A stretch of 6,171 nucleotides of DNA, taken from an uncultured Oribacterium sp. (GTDB lineage: Bacteria > Bacillota > Clostridia > Lachnospirales > Lachnospiraceae). The DNA is taken from NCBI GenBank assembly GCA_902485915.1, contig CABTMH010000130.1, forward strand, positions 1-6,171. Direction: 5' to 3'. Both the position numbers and the translations under genes were made by a program. Below are positions 1-4,107 of the stretch, in pieces (within the stretch, counting starts at the first letter, position 1; the number at the start of each line of letters is the position of its first letter). The notes beneath the pieces were generated by a model. That model searched no databases, had not been told where the DNA came from, and saw only the letters and a program-made list of their open reading frames with translations.

Positions 1-119
1 AACAGCCCGCCGAAAATCAGCATCGCCGCCACCGCGACAACCGGCACCATATAGAACAGAAGCCCGCCGATCCCAGATGATTTTTTCTTTCCTCCCGTAT
101 GCATATCACTCGAAGCCAT
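1..119 (-). CDS. N-terminal fragment of an unidentified membrane-anchored or exported protein (3' part outside the window)
   Basis: The first 39 codons are present and run off the left edge. The protein begins MASSDMHTGGKKKSSGIGG, a short polar, lysine-containing stretch. It is followed from about residue 20 by a hydrophobic segment (LLFYMVPVVAVAAMLIFGGL), which fits an N-terminal membrane anchor or an uncleaved signal. The start is supported by AGGAGG at 130-135, 10 bases upstream of the ATG. A closer ATG at 127-129 lies in another frame and meets a stop after seven codons, so it is not the start. A TATAAT box at 179-184 provides a likely promoter, so the gene is probably transcribed independently of yitT. 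Too little is present to name a family. That the reading frame is a real gene is fairly certain; its function is unknown. Confidence 0.75.
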   Translation of the reverse strand, partial: MASSDMHTGGKKKSSGIGGLLFYMVPVVAVAAMLIFGGL

Positions 120-129
120 CACACACCAT

Positions 130-135
130 CCTCCT
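130..135 (-). promoter_or_regulatory. Ribosome binding site of the left-edge gene
   Basis: AGGAGG on the minus strand, 10 bases before the ATG at 117-119. The spacing is slightly long. It decides between the in-frame ATG at 119 and the out-of-frame ATG that directly abuts the Shine-Dalgarno sequence. Confidence 0.75.
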
Positions 136-178
136 GACCTTATGTAAACCTGACACGATAGGGTTCCTTCTGCTCACG

Positions 179-207
179 ATTATACATCAAGCCATCTCCC
201 CATGATA
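179..207 (-). promoter_or_regulatory. Probable sigma-A promoter of the left-edge gene
   Basis: A perfect TATAAT lies at 179-184 on the minus strand. The best -35 is weak (ATATCA, 18 bases upstream, around 203-208; three of six consensus bases). Transcription would start near 172 and give a leader of about 50 bases ending in the AGGAGG site. The call rests mainly on the -10 box and on its position between the end of yitT and the next start codon. Confidence 0.5.
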
Positions 208-241
208 TATGAATTCAGCAACGAAACATGGGATTCCCGTT

Positions 242-261
242 CCAGTTCACTCATCAACTGG
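242..261. repeat. Small inverted repeat downstream of yitT
   Basis: CCAGTT (242-247) and AACTGG (256-261) form a perfect stem around an 8-base loop, extendable by one A-T pair. No U-tract follows on either strand, so it is not a classical terminator. It may simply add to the structured 3' region of the yitT transcript. Confidence 0.35.
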
Positions 262-264
262 ATT

Positions 265-331
265 CAGGCAGAGGGGGGGCCGCATCGGTCTTTCGTCCCG
301 CTACCGGCTTCCCGACACGGCCCCCTGCCTG
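265..331 (-). repeat. Long GC-rich inverted repeat just after yitT (possible 3' mRNA structure or terminator)
   Basis: CAGGCA (265-270) pairs with TGCCTG (326-331), and GGGGGCCG (275-282) pairs with CGGCCCCC (318-325). This leaves a 4-base bulge on one arm and a 35-base loop that itself contains a CGGT/ACCG pair. The structure starts 17 bases after the yitT stop codon. It has the strength of a terminator stem but no run of U after it on the minus strand. A 3' stabilising hairpin or a factor-dependent terminator is therefore as likely as intrinsic termination. Confidence 0.5.
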
Positions 332-348
332 ATCAGCCCCTTCCGTCC

Positions 349-1209
349 CTAGAACTTCGGCTTCGGCTGATAATGAATCTCATTCACGTTATACACCGTC
401 ACGAACGCCTTCGGATCGACCTTCATCACGAAGTCCATCAGCCGGCGGAACTCATGCTTCGTCACGATCGCGATGATCTCCGTGTGTTTCTCGAGATTAT
501 AGGCGCCGACCGCCTCATAGAGCGTCGCACCGCCGATCTCGCGGAGGATGAACTGCCGGATCTCCTCCGAGTGTTCCTGCGACATGATGCAGACACGCTT
601 CTTGATCGTCTGACCGAAGATGAAGTAATCGAGGATGATGCCGTTAAAATAGGTACCGAGCAGGCTGAGAATCACCGTCTTCGAATCATACGCCAGCGCA
701 CTGGAGAGCGCGATGACGATACCGGAGACGGTCATGGCCTTTCCGATCTCGATATGAAAATATTTATTCAGCAGCTTCGCGACGACATCGAGACCACCGG
801 AGGAAGCATTGTCATTAAACAGGATGCTGGCACCGATCGACACGACGATACAGTATGCCACGACATCGAGCGTCGCATCCCCGGTGAGTGATGCATTATT
901 CGGGAAGATCATCTCGAACAGCCCGAGGATCATCGGCAGGATGATCGAGGTGTACGCAGTTTTAAAGCCGAACTCTTTTCCAAAGACGGCGTAGCCGATG
1001 ACGAGCAGGATGCCGTTCATGATCATCGTGAGCTGCGACACGCTGAGCGGCACGAAATTCACCAGTACGATGGCGAGACCCGAGATGCTCGACACCGCCG
1101 CATGACTCGGCACCAGAAAGAAAAAGACCGCCGACGCGATGATCACACACGCGAGGGTCATCAGCAGGATATCCTTCAGGATCAGCCGATAAGAGAGATT
1201 CTGTTTCAT
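349..1209 (-). CDS. YitT family membrane protein with C-terminal DUF2179 domain
   Basis: An integral membrane protein of 286 residues (291 if the upstream in-frame ATG at 1224 is used). Roughly six or seven hydrophobic segments lie in the first 205 residues of the longer frame (about 15-38, 44-60, 62-81, 91-107, 118-136, 163-178, 183-203). A soluble tail of about 80 residues follows. The loop SSGGLDVVAKLLNK matches the GG.D.(I/V)(A/V)K motif typical of the YitT family. The tail (GGATLYEAVGAY, then IIAIVTKHEF, then VDPKAFVTV) has the usual DUF2179 pattern. Transport substrate and physiological role are not established for most of this family. The start at 1209 is preferred because AAAGGAAAG lies just upstream of it, inside the longer frame, whereas the ATG at 1224 has no convincing Shine-Dalgarno sequence. 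The gene is divergent from the ferredoxin and appears monocistronic. Family call sure; function unknown. Confidence 0.9.
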   Translation of the reverse strand: MKQNLSYRLILKDILLMTLACVIIASAVFFFLVPSHAAVSSISGLAIVLVNFVPLSVSQLTMIMNGILLVIGYAVFGKEFGFKTAYTSIILPMILGLFEMIFPNNASLTGDATLDVVAYCIVVSIGASILFNDNASSGGLDVVAKLLNKYFHIEIGKAMTVSGIVIALSSALAYDSKTVILSLLGTYFNGIILDYFIFGQTIKKRVCIMSQEHSEEIRQFILREIGGATLYEAVGAYNLEKHTEIIAIVTKHEFRRLMDFVMKVDPKAFVTVYNVNEIHYQPKPKF

Positions 1210-1213
1210 ACAC

Positions 1214-1222
1214 TTTCCTTTC
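1214..1222 (-). promoter_or_regulatory. Ribosome binding site that fixes the yitT start
   Basis: The minus strand reads AAAGGAAAGTGT then ATG at 1207-1209, a good purine-rich site at normal spacing. It lies inside the five extra codons of the longer frame and so argues for translation starting at 1209 rather than 1224. Confidence 0.55.
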
Positions 1223-1225
1223 ATG

Positions 1226-1268
1226 CTTCAGGCCGCACCTGCGCTTCGCATCTGAAGACTGCCTGAAG
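1226..1268 (-). repeat. Inverted repeat in the yitT leader
   Basis: CTTCAGGC (1226-1233) and GCCTGAAG (1261-1268) are perfect 8-base complements around a 27-base loop. A short CTTC/GAAG pair sits inside the loop. In the yitT mRNA this hairpin would end only a few bases before the ribosome binding site, so it could affect translation. I recognise no known riboswitch fold here. Confidence 0.35.
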
Positions 1269-1398
1269 ATATTCATATAGTAGATAAGTGCGACATCCAA
1301 ACCCCCGAGCCCGAAACAAACGGGGCGCATCCGCACCTGTCCCTGCATCACACAGCACGCATCAGTATATCACCCTTCCGTCCGGCGTGCCCACCGTT

Positions 1399-1437
1399 AT
1401 TTTACCATAACCGCAGGTAAATGCATCTATAACCTGC
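1399..1437 (-). promoter_or_regulatory. Possible yitT promoter overlapped by an inverted repeat
   Basis: On the minus strand TGGTAAAAT (1399-1407) is an extended -10 box (TGn plus five of six bases), but the -35 region is poor. GCAGGT (1413-1418) and ACCTGC (1432-1437) form an inverted repeat that straddles the -35 position and could be an operator. The implied leader of roughly 180 bases is long. A closer promoter near 1275-1300 is possible but less convincing. Confidence 0.3.
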
Positions 1438-1471
1438 ACTTCTCTCAGTTCACGCATACAGCCCCGCTTTT

Positions 1472-1537
1472 CCCACTTATTCAGTATGCATTTTCACGCT
1501 TATTCCCACCCATTCGCTATGCATTTTTATACTTTTA
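1472..1537. repeat. Degenerate 33-base tandem direct repeat
   Basis: 1472-1504 and 1505-1537 align without gaps at 24 of 33 positions. Both begin CCCAC and both carry TATGCATTTT in the middle. A third TATGCATT follows at 1537. The best-conserved block is centred on the palindrome ATGCAT, so repeated protein-binding sites are conceivable; remnant duplication is an equal alternative. Confidence 0.4.
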
Positions 1538-1652
1538 TGCATTCGGCCAATGCCTACAAGCCCGACCGCCCGCATCCGCTTTTTTGACACCAGACCACAA
1601 CATATAGTGATGTGCCGCCCAAAATATCCCCTATTTACTAGGTATGATATGG

Positions 1653-1666
1653 TTAGTCATGACTAA
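1653..1666. promoter_or_regulatory. Perfect 14-base palindrome upstream of ferredoxin, candidate operator
   Basis: TTAGTCATGACTAA is exactly self-complementary and stands in the control region of the ferredoxin gene. It lies five bases after a TATGAT hexamer (1643-1648) that could be a -10 box. The outer TTAG/CTAA halves recall sites of DtxR/IdeR-type metal regulators, but the centre differs from their consensus, so that link is only a suggestion. The palindrome itself is certain; its role is inferred. Confidence 0.45.
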
Positions 1667-1673
1667 AAGAATT

Positions 1674-1698
1674 TTTCAAAAAAATACATTTTTTGAAA
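1674..1698. repeat. A+T-rich inverted repeat upstream of ferredoxin
   Basis: TTTCAAAAAA (1674-1683) and TTTTTTGAAA (1689-1698) are perfect complements around a 5-base loop. The stem lacks G/C strength for a terminator. It lies just upstream of the likely -35 box, where an A+T-rich UP-like element or a regulator site would act. Confidence 0.45.
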
Positions 1699-1701
1699 GT
1701 T

Positions 1702-1737
1702 TTCAGGTTGTAGTTTTCGAAAATCTATATTAATATA
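1702..1737 (+). promoter_or_regulatory. Likely ferredoxin promoter
   Basis: The -10 region lies in the palindrome TATATTAATATA (1726-1737). Readings are TATATT (1726-1731, five of six bases) with TTCAGG at 18 bases, or TAATAT (1731-1736) with TTGTAG (1708-1713) at 17 bases. Both -35 boxes are weak. A second palindrome, TTTTCGAAAA (1714-1723), fills the spacer. Transcription would begin near 1740-1744, leaving a leader of about 60 bases. The exact boxes are uncertain, but a promoter in this A+T-rich stretch is very likely. Confidence 0.45.
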
Positions 1738-1747
1738 CAGGCATAGG

Positions 1748-1763
1748 TCGTACGGAAGTACGA
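1748..1763 (+). other. Small 5' UTR hairpin of the ferredoxin mRNA
   Basis: TCGTAC (1748-1753) and GTACGA (1758-1763) close a GGAA tetraloop, which is of the stable GNRA type. It would sit within a few bases of the predicted 5' end and well clear of the ribosome binding site. That placement fits an mRNA-stabilising 5' hairpin, but function is inferred. Confidence 0.4.
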
Positions 1764-1789
1764 AAACCAATCAAACAAGATTTTATCTT

Positions 1790-1795
1790 AGGAGG
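1790..1795 (+). promoter_or_regulatory. Ribosome binding site of ferredoxin
   Basis: A consensus AGGAGG lies 9 bases before the ATG at 1805-1807, separated by an A/U-rich spacer. The site is strong, as expected for an abundant electron carrier. Confidence 0.85.
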
Positions 1796-1804
1796 ATTTT
1801 TATC

Positions 1805-1975
1805 ATGGCACATGTTATTTCTGATGAGTGCGTTAGCTGCGGTGCTTGTGCATCTACCTGCCCGGTTGAGGCTATTTCTGCTGGCGACAGCAAGTATGTT
1901 GTAGACGCTGATACCTGCATCGATTGTGGTGCTTGCGAGGATGCTTGCCCGACAGGCGCTATCGCCGCTGAGTAA
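1805..1975 (+). CDS. 2[4Fe-4S] clostridial-type ferredoxin
   Basis: A complete 56-residue protein, the normal length for small bacterial ferredoxins. It has two CxxCxxCxxxCP motifs: C9, C12, C15, C19-P20 and C38, C41, C44, C48-P49. In this family the first three cysteines of each motif plus the fourth of the other bind two [4Fe-4S] clusters. The protein is a soluble cytoplasmic low-potential one-electron carrier for partners such as pyruvate:ferredoxin oxidoreductase, hydrogenase or Rnf. Which partner is used here cannot be read from the window. AGGAGG precedes the start by 9 bases, and a strong terminator begins 16 bases after the stop, so it is a single-gene transcript. Codons are unlike those of the neighbours: many GCT, GTT, GGT and GAT against their G/C-ending choice. 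This pattern fits selection for very high expression. Identification is secure. Confidence 0.97.
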   Translation: MAHVISDECVSCGACASTCPVEAISAGDSKYVVDADTCIDCGACEDACPTGAIAAE

Positions 1976-1991
1976 TTGAAAGCGTATCGTG

Positions 1992-2027
1992 AAAGAGCGA
2001 TGGTTCGATGAACCATCGCTCTTTTTT
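1992..2027 (+). terminator. Strong intrinsic terminator after ferredoxin
   Basis: AGAGCGATGGTTC (1994-2006), loop GAT, and GAACCATCGCTCT (2010-2022) form a perfect 13-base-pair stem, extendable through flanking A-T pairs. The run of T at 2022-2027 completes a textbook plus-strand terminator. On the minus strand the flanking AAA gives only a short U-run, so it may act weakly as a backstop for rlmD transcripts. Confidence 0.93.
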
Positions 2028-2168
2028 CGTACGGATATGGGTCGGCACACCCACCCCAGCATCACGCGATCGCACCGGCCGTTTTTCGTACGGACATGAG
2101 GCCGGCACGACCACCCCAGCATCACGCGACCGCACCGACCTTTTTCATACACACATGGGGCCAGCCCC
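2023..2168. repeat. 59-base tandem repeat (two full copies and a degenerate partial third)
   Basis: Copies run 2023-2081 and 2082-2140. Each opens with TTTTTCGTACGGA and shares the block ACCCCAGCATCACGCGA. They differ at six positions plus two single-base gaps. A third, shorter and more diverged copy begins at 2141 (TTTTTCATACACACATG). The first copy starts inside the T-run of the ferredoxin terminator. On the minus strand copy 2 can fold into a 13-pair stem with several G-U pairs around a 15-base loop. No supported reading frame covers the array, so it looks like a non-coding duplication. Confidence 0.8.
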
Positions 2169-2180
2169 TTCCGGCCCCAT
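2155..2180 (-). terminator. GC-rich hairpin just after rlmD, possible terminator without U-tract
   Basis: ATGGGGCC (2155-2162) and GGCCCCAT (2173-2180) are perfect complements around a 10-base loop, beginning 8 bases after the rlmD stop codon. The minus-strand bases that follow (GTGTGTATGAAAAA) have no U-run, so classical intrinsic termination is doubtful. It is the only strong structure close to the gene end. Confidence 0.4.
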
Positions 2181-2188
2181 GACCGGGA

Positions 2189-3577
2189 TCACGCTTTTCT
2201 GCGCTTCAGCAGGCAGATGCATTCACAGTTATTTGTGCGTGGGAACATATCGACCGGGCAGAGCTTCTCGACCTCGTAGCCGGCGTCCTGGAGTGGCACG
2301 AGGTCGCGGGCGAGGCTCTTCGGCTTGCACGCCACGTAGATCAGGCGGTCGACGCCGTAGTCGATGATCTTCGCGAGGGCCTTCGCATGAATGCCGTCCC
2401 GCGGCGGGTCGAGGATGATCATATCCGGACGCGGTGCGTCCTCGTAGCTGCCATCCTCACGGATGAGACGTCCGCCCTCTTCGATAACCTTCAGCACATC
2501 GCCGGCGATGAAATCGCAGTTATCGATGCCGTTCAGCTTCGTGTTCTCGTGCGCAGCGGCTACGGCTTCCGGGACGATCTCGACGCCGACCGCCATGCTC
2601 GCCACGGAGCTCATGAGCTGCGTGATCGTACCGGTACCGGAATAGAGGTCGTAGATGACCGACTTTTCGCCTGCCGCCTGCAGTTCTGAAAATCCGGCAT
2701 ACTCACGGACCTTCGTGTAGAGCTTCTCCGCACCGAGAGAGTTCGTCTGGAAAAAGCTGAACGGGGTGATGCGGAAGCGAAGTCCCAGGATCTCCTCATA
2801 GAAGAAGCGCTCGCCATAGAGCACGTCCGTCCCCTGGTCCTCGACGACATCCGCCAGTGTATCGTTCTTTGTATGCAGGATACCGGCGAAGCTACCCTCG
2901 ATCTTCCCCTCTGCCTTCAGCTGCAGCAGACGATCACGCCATCCGGCGAGCACCTCCTCCTCGGAGAGCTTCGGCTGCACACGCACGAAGCGGTCCGCAC
3001 TCGGACGGGTATGCTTCTGCTGCGCCTTCGGGCTGTAGCGTCGCTCGAACCACTCGTCGAGACCCTTCTGCCGCTCCGCGATCAGCTCCTCGGACGCCGG
3101 CACGCGCTTCGCACTCGCCCAGTTCGTCGAGGTCACGAGATCCACGAGGATCTCACCGGTCTTCACCGCACGACGATAGAGCAGATGCCGGAGATAGCCC
3201 TCCCGCGTCTTCTTATGAAGATAGGTGATATCGAGCTCCGCGAAGTACGCCCGCGTCGCCTGTACGATCACGCCCGCATCCGGATGCGTCAGCTGACAGC
3301 CGTCCGCATCGATGATGTTAAAGAAGCTCCGCTTCTGGTGGAGCCCCAGTGTCAGCTCCCCGCCCATCCGACAGTCACCGAAGGAAAACTCCATCTTATT
3401 CCGGTAGCCCTCGCAGACCGGTGACGGCACGATCGGCTCGAAGGTATACGCATCCGCACGTACCACCGGCTCAAACAGTTCGTGAAGCGTCTGCTCCTTC
3501 GTCTTCAGCTCGTCCTCGTAGCGCACGCCCTGATAGAAGCAGCCGCCACAGATTTCCGCATTGTCACATACTCTCAT
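2189..3577 (-). CDS. rlmD: 23S rRNA (uracil-5-)-methyltransferase, RlmD/RumA (TrmA) family
   Basis: Transfers a methyl group from S-adenosylmethionine to C5 of a uridine in 23S rRNA. U1939 is the E. coli RlmD site; some Firmicute relatives also modify U747, so the exact target is inferred. In the 465-residue frame, C7, C13, C16 and C97 fit the [4Fe-4S] ligands. FSFFQTN (286-292) is a family motif, DLYSGTGT (313-320) binds SAM, and LDPPRDG (392-398) is the next core motif. C420 in YVACKPKS is the nucleophile, and E455 near the C-terminus matches the general base. The catalytic motifs deviate from the usual SCNPxT and HVE. There is no N-terminal TRAM domain, and residues about 165-228 form a charged insertion. 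ATG at 3577 is preferred because AAGGA lies 8 bases upstream; the ATG at 3586 almost touches that sequence. A terminator upstream implies its own promoter. Confidence 0.9.
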   Translation of the reverse strand: MRVCDNAEICGGCFYQGVRYEDELKTKEQTLHELFEPVVRADAYTFEPIVPSPVCEGYRNKMEFSFGDCRMGGELTLGLHQKRSFFNIIDADGCQLTHPDAGVIVQATRAYFAELDITYLHKKTREGYLRHLLYRRAVKTGEILVDLVTSTNWASAKRVPASEELIAERQKGLDEWFERRYSPKAQQKHTRPSADRFVRVQPKLSEEEVLAGWRDRLLQLKAEGKIEGSFAGILHTKNDTLADVVEDQGTDVLYGERFFYEEILGLRFRITPFSFFQTNSLGAEKLYTKVREYAGFSELQAAGEKSVIYDLYSGTGTITQLMSSVASMAVGVEIVPEAVAAAHENTKLNGIDNCDFIAGDVLKVIEEGGRLIREDGSYEDAPRPDMIILDPPRDGIHAKALAKIIDYGVDRLIYVACKPKSLARDLVPLQDAGYEVEKLCPVDMFPRTNNCECICLLKRRKA

Positions 3578-3649
3578 ACTCTTCATCCTTCTCCATCGCC
3601 GATGCGGCCAATGTCTACATCAGCGTTCCTGACTCTTTTTTGCCATAAC

Positions 3650-3658
3650 ACTCTACCA
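3650..3658 (-). promoter_or_regulatory. Possible extended -10 box for rlmD
   Basis: The minus strand reads TGGTAGAGT, a TGn followed by four of six -10 bases, about 65 bases upstream of the rlmD start. It lies immediately downstream of the terminator that ends the small membrane-protein gene. There is no recognisable -35. Position supports it more than sequence does. Confidence 0.28.
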
Positions 3659-3671
3659 TATCTCACGACAG

Positions 3672-3698
3672 AAAAACAGGGCCGGCCAGCGCCGACCC
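3672..3698 (-). terminator. Intrinsic terminator after the small membrane-protein gene
   Basis: On the minus strand GGGTCGGC, loop GCTG, GCCGGCCC form an 8-pair stem with one G-U pair, followed by TGTTTTT. The stem occupies 3679-3698 and the T-run 3672-3676. It begins 26 bases after the stop codon at 3725 and separates this gene from rlmD. Confidence 0.85.
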
Positions 3699-3724
3699 CA
3701 TCCGTGTTGCATAAAAGTCACTGT

Positions 3725-4045
3725 TCACTCGTCAACAGATCCGTCCTCGTAATCGTCCGCATCATCCTCGAAGTCATCATAGTCCTCGAGGTAATCCGGC
3801 ATCATGAAACGATACACGGCATACGCGATACCTGCGACGGTCGCGACACATCCGATGATGGCGAGCACGGTGAGGATCGTCTTCTTCAGACGCTCATCCT
3901 CCTTCTTCTCCTGGATGTACTCCTGCAGCTTCAGCTTCTGAAGCAGAAGCTCTGCGTGGTCTCGGGCATCATCCTTATATGTTCTGACACTGTCTGCGAA
4001 TTCTCTTGCATTTGTTCTCAATGCGTTCATATCCAGCTTCTCCAT
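3725..4045 (-). CDS. Small single-pass membrane protein with acidic C-terminal tail, unknown function
   Basis: A 106-residue protein in three parts. Residues 1-54 are highly charged and probably helical (NAREFADSVRTYKDDARDHA, then a leucine/lysine stretch), suggesting an amphipathic or coiled-coil segment. Residues 56-80 (TILTVLAIIGCVATVAGIAY and on) form one transmembrane helix. Residues 84-106 are almost all Asp, Glu and Tyr. There is no cleavable signal peptide, since the hydrophobic part is mid-protein, and no catalytic motif. From memory, similar small proteins with a YAVYRF..PDYLED junction occur in Lachnospiraceae, but I know of no assigned function. AGGAGGT lies 5 bases before the ATG. 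The gene follows pcrA by 59 bases, with a candidate promoter in the gap, and ends at a good terminator. Reality of the gene is well supported. Confidence 0.85.
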   Translation of the reverse strand: MEKLDMNALRTNAREFADSVRTYKDDARDHAELLLQKLKLQEYIQEKKEDERLKKTILTVLAIIGCVATVAGIAYAVYRFMMPDYLEDYDDFEDDADDYEDGSVDE

Positions 4046-4050
4046 ATAGC

Positions 4051-4057
4051 ACCTCCT
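4051..4057 (-). promoter_or_regulatory. Ribosome binding site of the small membrane protein
   Basis: AGGAGGT on the minus strand, five bases before the ATG at 4043-4045. It is a full consensus match and confirms this start rather than the internal Met6. Confidence 0.8.
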
Positions 4058-4061
4058 GCGC

Positions 4062-4077
4062 TGTTTTCTAATAAGAA
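4062..4077 (-). repeat. Short A+T-rich hairpin between pcrA and the small gene
   Basis: TTTTCT and AGAAAA on the minus strand are complementary around the loop TATT. It lacks G/C and a U-tract and cannot serve as a terminator. It would lie at the very 5' end of a transcript from the promoter above. Confidence 0.3.
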
Positions 4078-4078
4078 A

Positions 4079-4107
4079 AGTATACCATCGAAGGACCCGT
4101 TTGACTA
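4079..4107 (-). promoter_or_regulatory. Candidate promoter of the small membrane-protein gene, overlapping the pcrA stop codon
   Basis: TGGTATACT (4079-4087) is an extended -10 (TGn plus TATACT, five of six). At a 17-base spacing lies TAGTCA (4102-4107), four of six for -35, whose TAG is the pcrA stop codon. Transcription would start near 4072, about 15 bases before the ribosome binding site. The small gene may thus be transcribed both from here and by read-through from pcrA. Confidence 0.5.

Larger units (their letters stand above)
1225..1652. other. Gene-free spacer between divergent yitT and ferredoxin genes
   Basis: About 430 bases with no supportable coding region on either strand. The left half (to about 1400) is GC-rich and would be the yitT leader. 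The right half is richer in A+T and pyrimidine-rich on the plus strand, with several ATGCAT hexamers (1421, 1519, 1537). The 129-codon minus-strand frame that overlaps yitT here has no ribosome binding site and runs out of frame through a well-supported gene. I see no tRNA, small RNA or riboswitch that I can name. Confidence 0.5.

Noticed and set aside
202..891. A 229-codon plus-strand open frame opposite yitT
   Set aside because: The YitT/DUF2179 protein on the minus strand is clearly real. This frame has no ribosome binding site and gives a charged, domain-free product.
1210..1224. The longer yitT start at 1224
   Set aside because: The good ribosome binding site lies inside the extra codons and serves the ATG at 1209. 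There is no suitable site upstream of 1224.
1584..1608. A perfect TTGACA with TATAGT downstream as a plus-strand promoter
   Set aside because: The spacer is only 13 bases, outside the 16-18 range for sigma-A promoters, and no hexamer at the right distance resembles a -10 box.
1748..1763. The leader hairpin as a riboswitch or transcription attenuator
   Set aside because: It is only six base pairs with a tetraloop and has no ligand-binding core and no U-tract. A stabilising hairpin is the most that can be argued.
1730..2152. A 140-codon minus-strand frame across the ferredoxin and the tandem repeat
   Set aside because: It runs antisense through the ferredoxin and its terminator. Its N-terminal duplication merely translates the 59-base repeat.
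2023..2168. The 59-base repeats as a CRISPR array
   Set aside because: The units are directly adjacent with no unique spacers between them, there are only two to three copies, and no cas gene is present.
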